64,000 nucleotides of DNA, taken from an uncultured Alphaproteobacteria bacterium. Lineage in GTDB: Bacteria > Pseudomonadota > Alphaproteobacteria > RF32 > CAG-239. Numbering within the stretch: position 1 is the stretch's first letter; each line of letters opens with the position of its first letter. A program made the position numbers and the translations under genes. The stretch spans positions 1 through 64,000 of the forward strand of contig CABQIK010000003.1 of the NCBI GenBank assembly GCA_902464275.1, read 5' to 3'. The notes under the pieces are model-generated. The model was given only the letters and a program-made list of their open reading frames with translations, had not been told where the DNA came from and did not search any database. Below, in pieces: positions 31,172 to 39,396 of the stretch.

Positions 31172-34100
31172 ATGATAAAAATTATTTCTTCAAAATGGTG
31201 CAAGGCTACTATTGCATTTGTTACAGCATTATGCTTTAGTTTTGAATGCTTTGCGGTTTCTTCTCAAATTGTAAATTCATTTTACAGCTATGCCCACTAC
31301 GGTCAAACGGCGCAAATGCGTCAGTTGATGAAAATGGGTTATGGTATTGACGTGCAAGATGATAACGGCGTCAGCGCTTGGTGTGTTGCCAAGAAAAAAG
31401 ACGACGAGCAGGCTTTGCGCGTGTTAAGATGGATGGGCGCTGATCCTAAGCAAAAATGCCCGACTTGTACGGGCGCAGGCTGCGTAGGATGGCCGGTTGC
31501 CGGCGCTGTTGCAGGCGCTTTGGTTGTAGGCGGCGGTATTGCCGCGTTAGCCGGAGGCGGCGGGGGCGGCGGTTCTGATCCGTGCTCGGGCAAACCTAAC
31601 TCGCACGATGAAAACGGCGTTTGTGTTTGTAATACCGGCTATATTGACCAAAACGACACTTGCTTTAAAGATTTAGGTTGCGATAGCAAAATCGGTTCTG
31701 ACGGTACTCAAACTGAAGATAAATGTAATTGCAAAACGGGCTATAACGGCACGCTTTGCGATTCTTGCGATGACGGGTATCTTAAACAGAACGGAGCATG
31801 CTATCTTGACTTAGACTGCGCAAACAAGGTTGGTTCAACCGGTGAACAAAACGCTAATCAGTGTGTTTGTAAAACCGGATATACCGGCGCGACCTGCGAT
31901 AGTTGTTCGCAAGGATATTATAAAGACGCGGCTACCGGAATTTGTTACCCGGATAAAGGATGCGTTCATGGTACGCAAAACGGTAACACCTGCGTATGTG
32001 AACCCGGATATGTCGGTGATTTGTGTAACGGCTGCGCTGAGAATTATTACAAGGACGAGGCTACCGGAATTTGTTACCCGGATAAAGGATGCGTTCATGG
32101 TACGCAAAATGGTAATACCTGCGTATGCGAACCTGGTTATAAAGGCGTAACCTGCGCTCAGTGCGATACCGGCTATTACATTGATTCTGCTACCGGAATT
32201 TGCTATCCTGACAAAGGATGCGTTCATGGTACGCAAAATGGTAACACCTGTGTATGTAATCCGGGGTATGCCGGTGAATTGTGCAACACCTGCGCTGCCG
32301 GCTATGTAATGGATACCGCCACCGGTATTTGCTACGCTGAAAGAGATTGTAATAATCATGGTACACAGGTTGGTGACACATGCGTATGTAACGAGGGCTA
32401 TGCCGGAAACTATTGCGAAAGCTGCGCCACTAACTATATAAGAGGCACTGACGGTACTACCTGTTACAAAAAAATTAATTGTAACCATGGTACGCAAGAA
32501 AATGATCGTTGCGTATGCAATCCTGGCTATGCCGGTGATTATTGCGATGGCTGTGCTGACGGCTATGTAATGGATACCGCCACCGGTATTTGCTACACCA
32601 AGAAAAATTGTAACAATCACGGTACTCAGGTCGGTGACACTTGCGAATGTAACGAAGGCTATGCCGGCACTTATTGCGAAACATGCGCAAATGGCTATAA
32701 ATTAGGTACTGACGGCACAACCTGCTACAAAGAAATTAATTGCGGCGCTCATGGTACGCAAGTAAATGATTATTGCGATTGTAATGAAGGCTGGACAGGT
32801 GATTACTGCAATACCTGCGATACCGTTAATGGCTATGTGATGGGTGATGACGGGCTTTGCTACCGTGAAAAGGATTGCGGCGTTCATGGTACGCAGCAAG
32901 GTGATACCTGCGTATGTGACGAAGGCTATACCGGCGACACATGCGATGCCTGCGATACCGCTAATGACTATGTACCGGGTACTGACGGCACCACTTGTTA
33001 CAAAAAAATAGATTGCGGTGATCATGGTACGCAAGTTGACGACGCTTGTGTATGTAATGAAGGCTATACCGGCGACAAATGCGATACTTGTGATACTGCT
33101 AATGGCTATATTAACATAGATGGCTTATGCTATCGCGATTTGAAATGTTCGGAACATACTCCGGGCGCTACCGGTGTGCAGGAAGGCGATAAGTGCGTAT
33201 GTAACGAAGGCTATACCGGCGATACATGTGAGGAGTGCGACAACAACCATGTAAAAGGTACCGGCGGCGTATGTTTTGAAAAAATAGACTGCGGCGAGCA
33301 TGGTAACCAAGTTGACGACGCTTGCGTATGTAATGAAGGCTATACCGGCGACAAATGCGATACTTGTGATACTGCTAATGGCTATATTAACATAGATGGC
33401 TTATGCTATCGCGATTTGAAATGTTCGGAACATACTCCGGGCGCTACCGGTGTGCAGGAAGGCGATAAGTGCGTATGTAACGAAGGCTATACCGGCGATA
33501 CATGTGAGGAGTGCGACAACAACCATGTAAAAGGTACCGGCGGCGTATGTTTTGAAAAAATAGACTGCGGCGAGCATGGTAACCAAGTTGACGACGCTTG
33601 CGTATGTAATGAAGGCTATACCGGCGACAAATGCGATACTTGTGATACTGCTAATGGCTATATTAACATAGATGGCTTATGCTATCGCGATTTAAAATGC
33701 TCAGAACATGCTCCGGGCGCTACCGGCGTACAAGAAGGTAATCAGTGCGTATGTAATGAAGGCTATACCGGCACAACCTGTGATGATTGCGCAGACGGAT
33801 ACGGTCATCATACACCTGGCGATGATAAAACCTGTAACAAAGATTTAGATTGCGGAAACGGTACGCAAAATGGTGATACCTGCGTATGCAATACCGGCTA
33901 TATTCTCGGTTCAGGTCCTAACTTCTGTACACAATGCGATACGGCAGGCGGTTATGGTATGAACGCCAACGGAGTTTGCGTGGCTAAGTCAGCTGATATT
34001 ACCGGTAGAGATGGTGATGTTAACTTTAACAGCGGTAATATTGCACTTGAAGTGGGTGACCAATATACCGATGATGTATATGCTGATTTATATGGTTTGA

Positions 34101-36289
34101 AATATAACTATGATGCAAGTAACCCATCAAGCAATGCTGTTGATGCAAAAGATAGTTTGTATAACGGTTATGCTGTTCCGGCAAGCGGTACTTTCAGCCA
34201 AAACAACTCTATTACTCTGACCCAAAAAAGTGATGGTAATGTTTATGGCTTGTATTCCGATAATGCCGTCAGCATATACAATCTGCATGTGAAATATACT
34301 GAATCTGTGGCTAAAGCAGATGTTTCGGCTAGTATTGATATTACGCAGGATGGTAACGGTGACGCTTATGGTATTTGGGGTACCGGTAATTTGTATAACG
34401 CATGGATGAATAACGGTGAAGAACCGGCTGATGCTTATTCATTATCCGCAAGCATTAATATTACCAATCAGGGCACCGGCTCAAGCTACGGTATGTGGTC
34501 TGATAGTGGTAATATTGACAACAACGGTCATTATAACTCCACCATTTCAGTTACCAACACTTCTGAGGAAGGCGGCATGGTAACGGCGGGTGCTCGTTCA
34601 GCCGGTGGCAATATTTCTAACAGCGGTGAAATTACTGTTTCAGCCGCCAGTGGTACGGCATACGGTATTTTGTCAGAGGGTGACGGTGTTGTTGATAACA
34701 GCGGTACCATAACCGTTACCGGCTCAGATAAATCTGAGTTGGTTGTCGGTATTTACTCTGACGGGGGTACGGTGAACAACACCGGTACAGTTGATGTCTC
34801 AGGCGCCAATGGCAAAACCTATGGTATTGTTGCAACTAATGGAGCGACAGTATCTAATACCGGTACCATTAAAGTTAATGGAACGTCTTGTCCCAACTGC
34901 ACAACAGTTGAAAATTCACCGTATATTGTGCTTGATGATGTTTCAACCTTGAGCAATGCCGGAAATATTATTTCTGTGGCAAGTTTGAACTTTGACAGTT
35001 TTGGCGGTACGGTTATGCTTGCCAGAGGGGGAACCTTTATTGCAGATGATGAAATTTCCGGTGATTTAGCAGTTGATGCCGCAGGTATTTCATCAAACAG
35101 CTTTGACGATCGTTATGTTGCCGCAAATGCCTTTAACGCCGATGAAATTAACGTCAACTTACGTTCAAACTCCGCGATGTTTACCGCTGAGCAAGAAGGC
35201 AATGATGTGGTTATGAACCGAGTTCCATTTAATGACTTGTCAGCTGACAGCAGTGTTGCGGTATTCTTAGAGCGTAACTACAACAGCGGTAATGGCGGTG
35301 CTTTGTTTAGTGCTTTGCGCCGTTCTCCGTCAAGTGACATGTATGACAGCACTGAAAATACATGGCTCGGCTACGGCTTGCTGCCAAACTTCAGCCGTGA
35401 AAATATGCGCTTTATGCAAAACTTAAACAGCGTGTTAAATGACAAGTTGTTTGATACCGCGGAAAATTCTACGGTTCGTAAAATGGTTGGTTATGACTAC
35501 TTTACGCAGGATCGCGATAATCGCGGCACTTTGACCGGTTATGATAACTATGCCAACAGTGCATACTTTATGTATGACCGCGAAGTAAACACTGATTGGC
35601 GCGCCGGTTTTGGTATGAGCGTAACGCATTTTTACAGCAGTTACGATGATGATTCCACTCGTAAAGAAATTATGGTTCAGGGATTGTTGCCGGTGTTCTA
35701 TGATGCCGGAAACGGCGTTAAGGCCGCTTCAATTTTCAGAGCCGGTTATGGCAATGGCGAATACAAGCGTCATACTCCTAACGGCAACTTTGAATCTGAT
35801 TTATCGGAATGGATTTACGGGGTAAGCAATTCCGCTCGCTATGAAATTGACCTCGGTATGGTTAAACTTTCACCGGTGGCTGAATTTAATATCTTGGGAT
35901 ATTATCAAAACCGTATTCGTGAAGATAAAGATAAAATCGGCGCTATTAACGCTGATGCTGAAAATAACGTGTCGGTTGAGGCAGGTCTTGGATTAAGACT
36001 TAGCAAAGACTTTGAATTAAATGAACGTAACAAAATTTCATTTAAGGCAGGGGCTATGTATTATCACGAGTTTGCTAACCCGTATCACAGCTTGACTGCT
36101 TCACAACACGGAATGGACGGTACTTACCGTATTACCGATTATGAAGGAATTTATGATCGCGACCGCGGAGTGCTTAATGCCGGAGTTGACTATGATTGGA
36201 ACGAGTTTACATTATACGGTAACTTTAACCAATACATAGAGGACGAAAGCCCGTTCAGCGTAAATCTTGGGTTAAAATATAACTTTTAA
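31172..36289 (+). CDS. giant autotransporter with EGF-like repeats
   Basis: 1705 residues from ATG 31172 (GGAGG 8 nt upstream). In order: signal peptide (MIKIISSKWCKATIAFVTAL...CFA, 1-30); an ankyrin-like unit (HYGQTAQMRQLMKMGYGIDV, 40-95); a hydrophobic Gly-rich segment with seven consecutive Gly (about 110-132); about 18 Cys-rich EGF/laminin-EGF-like repeats of the form CVCNxGYxGxxCxxC...GYxxxxxxxCY (136-940); a Ser/Thr/Asn-rich beta-helix passenger with NTG and NSG turns (940-1360); and a C-terminal 12-strand translocator barrel (about 1400-1705) ending LGLKYNF. This is a type Va-like secreted surface protein. EGF-type repeats in a bacterial autotransporter are unusual and point to host adhesion or mimicry, which is inference. 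Confidence 0.85.
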   Translation: MIKIISSKWCKATIAFVTALCFSFECFAVSSQIVNSFYSYAHYGQTAQMRQLMKMGYGIDVQDDNGVSAWCVAKKKDDEQALRVLRWMGADPKQKCPTCTGAGCVGWPVAGAVAGALVVGGGIAALAGGGGGGGSDPCSGKPNSHDENGVCVCNTGYIDQNDTCFKDLGCDSKIGSDGTQTEDKCNCKTGYNGTLCDSCDDGYLKQNGACYLDLDCANKVGSTGEQNANQCVCKTGYTGATCDSCSQGYYKDAATGICYPDKGCVHGTQNGNTCVCEPGYVGDLCNGCAENYYKDEATGICYPDKGCVHGTQNGNTCVCEPGYKGVTCAQCDTGYYIDSATGICYPDKGCVHGTQNGNTCVCNPGYAGELCNTCAAGYVMDTATGICYAERDCNNHGTQVGDTCVCNEGYAGNYCESCATNYIRGTDGTTCYKKINCNHGTQENDRCVCNPGYAGDYCDGCADGYVMDTATGICYTKKNCNNHGTQVGDTCECNEGYAGTYCETCANGYKLGTDGTTCYKEINCGAHGTQVNDYCDCNEGWTGDYCNTCDTVNGYVMGDDGLCYREKDCGVHGTQQGDTCVCDEGYTGDTCDACDTANDYVPGTDGTTCYKKIDCGDHGTQVDDACVCNEGYTGDKCDTCDTANGYINIDGLCYRDLKCSEHTPGATGVQEGDKCVCNEGYTGDTCEECDNNHVKGTGGVCFEKIDCGEHGNQVDDACVCNEGYTGDKCDTCDTANGYINIDGLCYRDLKCSEHTPGATGVQEGDKCVCNEGYTGDTCEECDNNHVKGTGGVCFEKIDCGEHGNQVDDACVCNEGYTGDKCDTCDTANGYINIDGLCYRDLKCSEHAPGATGVQEGNQCVCNEGYTGTTCDDCADGYGHHTPGDDKTCNKDLDCGNGTQNGDTCVCNTGYILGSGPNFCTQCDTAGGYGMNANGVCVAKSADITGRDGDVNFNSGNIALEVGDQYTDDVYADLYGLKYNYDASNPSSNAVDAKDSLYNGYAVPASGTFSQNNSITLTQKSDGNVYGLYSDNAVSIYNLHVKYTESVAKADVSASIDITQDGNGDAYGIWGTGNLYNAWMNNGEEPADAYSLSASINITNQGTGSSYGMWSDSGNIDNNGHYNSTISVTNTSEEGGMVTAGARSAGGNISNSGEITVSAASGTAYGILSEGDGVVDNSGTITVTGSDKSELVVGIYSDGGTVNNTGTVDVSGANGKTYGIVATNGATVSNTGTIKVNGTSCPNCTTVENSPYIVLDDVSTLSNAGNIISVASLNFDSFGGTVMLARGGTFIADDEISGDLAVDAAGISSNSFDDRYVAANAFNADEINVNLRSNSAMFTAEQEGNDVVMNRVPFNDLSADSSVAVFLERNYNSGNGGALFSALRRSPSSDMYDSTENTWLGYGLLPNFSRENMRFMQNLNSVLNDKLFDTAENSTVRKMVGYDYFTQDRDNRGTLTGYDNYANSAYFMYDREVNTDWRAGFGMSVTHFYSSYDDDSTRKEIMVQGLLPVFYDAGNGVKAASIFRAGYGNGEYKRHTPNGNFESDLSEWIYGVSNSARYEIDLGMVKLSPVAEFNILGYYQNRIREDKDKIGAINADAENNVSVEAGLGLRLSKDFELNERNKISFKAGAMYYHEFANPYHSLTASQHGMDGTYRITDYEGIYDRDRGVLNAGVDYDWNEFTLYGNFNQYIEDESPFSVNLGLKYNF
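33035..33770 (+). repeat. 276-bp tandem duplication inside the EGF-repeat region
   Basis: The units 33035-33310 and 33311-33586 look base-for-base identical, and a third, 33587 onward, matches until about 33690 and then drifts (TTGAAA to TTAAAA, ACT to GCT). Each encodes 92 residues, that is two EGF-like repeats. Identity at silent sites means a very recent expansion or ongoing unequal recombination. Confidence 0.9.
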
Positions 36290-36301
36290 TCCTAAAAGAT
36301 A

Positions 36302-36342
36302 AGAAATGCCCGAGAGTTTAATATTCTCGGGCGTTTCTTTTT
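36302..36342 (+). terminator. terminator of the autotransporter gene
   Basis: AGAAATGCCCGAGA pairs with TCTCGGGCGTTTCT (one mismatch) and runs into five T. Confidence 0.9.
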
Positions 36343-36343
36343 G

Positions 36344-36448
36344 GAGCCTGCGTATAATGGTCACCTACTAGGGGTTTTCTCGCTCATGTAACTGTTTGTA
36401 CACCGCGCTCCAAAACCCCGTCGTATCTGACTCATTCTCCGCAGGCTT
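36344..36448. repeat. palindromic element, copy C (intergenic)
   Basis: Outer arms AGCCTGCG and CGCAGGCT, a middle stem GGGGTTTT/AAAACCCC, and the core ATGTAACTGTTTGTACACC (36386-36404), then TCATTCTCCGCAGG. The middle part is like copies A and B, and the core is like copy E. A right-half fragment of a D-type element (AAAAAACTTGCGGCGCATTA...GGCTT, 36463-36491) follows directly. Confidence 0.75.
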
Positions 36449-36503
36449 GGACGTATTTGTTAGAAAAAACTTGCGGCGCATTAACAGGCTTGGCTATGTT
36501 TGT

Positions 36504-37274
36504 TTATTTTTTCCATACTATTTGAAATTGTATTGCTTCCTTTACGCCGCGGTGGGCGGTGCAAATGTCATAAATATCATTCATGTTCATATCTTTGAGG
36601 CATTTGGTTGAGGATTGTTTATCGCAACTTGAATCGCCGCGCAGCATTTTAACAATGCTATTTTCGTTATAATAATTGCTGGCGGTGGCAATATAATGTA
36701 TGTTGCCTGAATTTTCTTTGGCAACAGTGAGAGTGTTCTGACAAATTGCCAGGTTATCGCTAGATGATGTGCTTAATGAGTGATTTCCGTCAGTGGTCAA
36801 AAAAATAGTACGATTTTCACTGTTAGTAAAAATCATCCAGCTTTGCCCGAATATGTCAAAGATATGGTTAGCGTCGCCTGATTTAATCATCTCTTGCGGA
36901 ATTTCACCCATTTTGATAAAGACGTTCACTAAAGATGTGCCAGCACCTATATTGCCAAAGTTGTGAGCATTGCGCGCAATCGCATTTATCACTGTATTCA
37001 TCTGTTCAGCATGTTTATTGAGTTTATATTTTGTCATAGCCTTAGAATAACCGGCGATAGCGCCGACTGATAAGACCCCGATTATTGCCAGAACGCCGAG
37101 CATTTCTACCATAGACCGACCGGTGCTCGCGCTCTTTCCTAAAGTGTCACCATCGGGCTTGACCCGATGGTCCAGGTCAAACCAAGTAGCAAATTTGTTC
37201 CACCTGGATATTCGGGTCAAGCCCGAATATGACATGATGTGGTGTAAAAAGCGGCTAAAATCTGATTGCATCAT
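36504..37274 (-). CDS. pilin-like protein, family member 3
   Basis: 256 residues from ATG 37274 (ATGATG, GAGAGG upstream). A leader of about 52 residues precedes GRSMVEMLGVLAIIGVLSVG. In this copy the leader is translated from a different repeat: the segment IMSYSGLTRISRWNKFATWF and then VKPDGD comes from the palindromic GGGCTTGACCCG-type element. The body follows the family: KYKLNKHAEQMNTVINAIAR, FIKMGEIPQEMI, ICQNTLTVAKENSGNI, CDKQSSTKCLKDMNMNDIYDIC. It converges on the autotransporter and its promoter region abuts the end of the PBP gene. Confidence 0.7.
   Translation of the reverse strand: MMQSDFSRFLHHIMSYSGLTRISRWNKFATWFDLDHRVKPDGDTLGKSASTGRSMVEMLGVLAIIGVLSVGAIAGYSKAMTKYKLNKHAEQMNTVINAIARNAHNFGNIGAGTSLVNVFIKMGEIPQEMIKSGDANHIFDIFGQSWMIFTNSENRTIFLTTDGNHSLSTSSSDNLAICQNTLTVAKENSGNIHYIATASNYYNENSIVKMLRGDSSCDKQSSTKCLKDMNMNDIYDICTAHRGVKEAIQFQIVWKK
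37143..37236. repeat. double palindromic repeat (GGGCTTGACCCG type) in the pilin leader
   Basis: Two hairpins face each other: ATCGGGCttgACCCGAT (37152-37168) and ATATTCGGGtcaaGCCCGAATAT (37208-37230), joined by complementary CCAGG and CCTGG segments, so the whole can fold as one long cruciform. Repeats with this GGGCTTGACCCG core are common in Alphaproteobacteria. It is read in frame as part of the prepilin leader. Confidence 0.7.
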
Positions 37275-37276
37275 TA

Positions 37277-37312
37277 AAAATCCTCTCAAAAAGTTAAACT
37301 AAAGAAGATTTT
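37277..37312 (-). promoter_or_regulatory. SD-sequestering leader hairpin of the pilin-like gene, copy 3
   Basis: AAAATCTTCTT (mRNA 37312-37302) pairs over 11 bp with GAGAGGATTTT (37287-37277). The Shine-Dalgarno arm differs from copy 1 (GAGAGG against GAGGAG), yet every pair is kept through A-U/G-U exchange. CGCAAGC and ten A lie upstream. Confidence 0.6.
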
Positions 37313-37366
37313 AGCTTGCGTTTTTTTTTTGCAATATTTACGAGTCCCTGCTGTGCATAAGTTGTA

Positions 37367-39250
37367 TCACCACGGTAGGAATTTGAGCTTTTTCTCTTTT
37401 TTAGCGGCGGTTGAACTTACGTCAACAGTAGTGAGCATAATCTTCTGCCAAATCTGCGCCGGAAGCGATGACCCGCCAACATTTTTCATCGGGCTGTTAT
37501 CGTCATTGCCAAGCCAAACGGCGGCAATATATTTATCCGTCCAACCGATAAACCACGCGTCGCGATAATCTTGGGTAGTTCCGGTTTTACCGGCGGCAAA
37601 GGTCGGCAGTTTGGCTTTGCGTCCGGTGCCGTTATTAATCACGTTTTCAAGCATGGCGGTAATTTGCTTCACGATTTCGGGATTAATAATCTGCAATGCG
37701 TCGCCGGCGTCATGCTGGTAAAGTTGAATACCGTCTTTGGAATATACTTCCGTAATGCTGTACGGCCAAATTGCTTTGCCGCCGTTTGCCATTACCGCAT
37801 AAGCCGCAGCCATATCAATAACCTTAACTTCGGCGACACCCAACGCCAGTGCCGGAGTGTTGGGTAAATCAGTGGTGATGCCCATTTTGCGGGCGTTACT
37901 GATAATATCTTTACGATTTAACTGTTCCGCCAAATTAATGGTGGCAAGGTTCAAAGAGTGGGTGAGGGCATAGGTTAAGCTGACATTGCCGTAATATTTT
38001 TTATCGTAGTTTTCAGGCTGCCATTTGCCGATTTTAACCGGAGAATCGCTGATAATATCATCAGGTTTCCAGCCTTGTTGCAGGGCAGTTAAATAAACAA
38101 ACGGCTTAAAGGCGGAACCGGATTGGCGCAACGCCTGCACCGCGCGGTTAAATTGGCTTTTGTTATAATCAACGCCGCCGACCAAGGCTTTAACCGCGCC
38201 ACTGTAATCTAAAATTACGATGGCGCCGTCGCTGATATTTTTGTTGCGGTTTTGATTGACGGTATCGCGTAAAATCCATTCGGCTTTTTGTTGTAAATCT
38301 TGGTCAAGCGTGGTGCTTACGTAAATGTCCTGACTGCGCTCGCCGATATAGGCGTTTACTTCATTTAAGACCATATCGGCAAAGTGGCGGGCGCCTTCAA
38401 CTTTATATTTGGTAACATCGTGCAGAGGTTCTTTTAAGGCTTTGTTCATTTCCGCCTCAGTAATGGTGCCGTGTTCAAACATTAATTTAAGCACCACTTT
38501 GGCGCGTTCTTGCGCTTTTTGCGGATTGGAGATTGGGTTGTAGCGAGCCGGAGCCTTGAGCATTCCGGCCAAGATTGCAGCCTCTTTAAGGCTTAAGTCG
38601 CGCGAGCTTTTGCCAAAGTAACGGTTGGCTGCCGCTTCAATACCGTAGGTGCCGGCACCTAAGTAAACGCGATTGATATATAAGGTTAAAATTTGCTCTT
38701 TGCTGAATTTGCCTTCAAGCCAAAAGGCAAGCAACAGCTCTTGCACTTTGCGCTTTATGCTTTTTTGCGGAGTTAAAAACAAATTTTTGGCAACCTGCTG
38801 TGTAATGGTACTGGCGCCTTGGGCGTAACTGCGCTTGATTAAATTGATAGCCGTGGCACGGGCAAAGCCGATAATGTCAAACCCGAAATGGGCATAAAAA
38901 CGACGATCTTCCACGTCTACAATCGCGGCCGGAACATAATAAGGCAGGTCTTCAAGATAAATGACCTCAGAAAAGCTGTTGCCGAAAGTAAAAATCTCGT
39001 TGCCGTTTTCAGCGATTATGGTGGTGGAGGGCTGGCGGGTGTGAGAAACGGCGTCACTAACATCTGGAAGCGTAATGTAACAATAGCCGATATATGCCGC
39101 AAGTAATATAAATACGCCGGAGCATACGGCAAGCAGCGGTTTAAGCCAAAACAGCTTTTTTGCAGATTTGCGTTTGCCGGTTTTGCGAGTTTTTTTACTG
39201 CTTTTAGCCTTGATGGTTTTGCTTTTTTTGCTGCTCTTTTTACTGACCAT
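37367..39250 (-). CDS. class A penicillin-binding protein (PBP1-type glycosyltransferase/transpeptidase)
   Basis: 627 residues. A very basic cytoplasmic tail (about 30 Lys/Arg/Ser residues), one transmembrane helix (LLAVCSGVFILLAAYIGYCY), then the GT51 glycosyltransferase with VDVEDRRFYAHFGFD (catalytic Glu), ASTITQQVAKNLFL and YINRVYLGAGTYGIEAAA. The transpeptidase follows with SGSAFKPF (active Ser-x-x-Lys), SLN and KTGTT. It polymerises and crosslinks peptidoglycan. Length is short for PBP1a, with no OB insert, and closer to PBP1-type enzymes of small genomes. It is divergent from polA, with 146 nt between starts. Confidence 0.93.
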   Translation of the reverse strand: MVSKKSSKKSKTIKAKSSKKTRKTGKRKSAKKLFWLKPLLAVCSGVFILLAAYIGYCYITLPDVSDAVSHTRQPSTTIIAENGNEIFTFGNSFSEVIYLEDLPYYVPAAIVDVEDRRFYAHFGFDIIGFARATAINLIKRSYAQGASTITQQVAKNLFLTPQKSIKRKVQELLLAFWLEGKFSKEQILTLYINRVYLGAGTYGIEAAANRYFGKSSRDLSLKEAAILAGMLKAPARYNPISNPQKAQERAKVVLKLMFEHGTITEAEMNKALKEPLHDVTKYKVEGARHFADMVLNEVNAYIGERSQDIYVSTTLDQDLQQKAEWILRDTVNQNRNKNISDGAIVILDYSGAVKALVGGVDYNKSQFNRAVQALRQSGSAFKPFVYLTALQQGWKPDDIISDSPVKIGKWQPENYDKKYYGNVSLTYALTHSLNLATINLAEQLNRKDIISNARKMGITTDLPNTPALALGVAEVKVIDMAAAYAVMANGGKAIWPYSITEVYSKDGIQLYQHDAGDALQIINPEIVKQITAMLENVINNGTGRKAKLPTFAAGKTGTTQDYRDAWFIGWTDKYIAAVWLGNDDNSPMKNVGGSSLPAQIWQKIMLTTVDVSSTAAKKEKKLKFLPW

Positions 39251-39396
39251 AATTGTTCTCCGCCGTTCAAATTTGGCAAAATTATAGCTTAAAATAGGTT
39301 AAAATTGTTTTTATGCCGTATAATTTTTTTAATTTACTTGGCGAACGATAAAATATCAGCTATATTGAAGACAATTTACAACAGAAAGGGAAATAC

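Noticed and set aside
31835..32620. 261-codon frame antisense to the autotransporter
   Set aside because: A shadow of the regular EGF-repeat coding; repeated low-complexity composition and no start signals.
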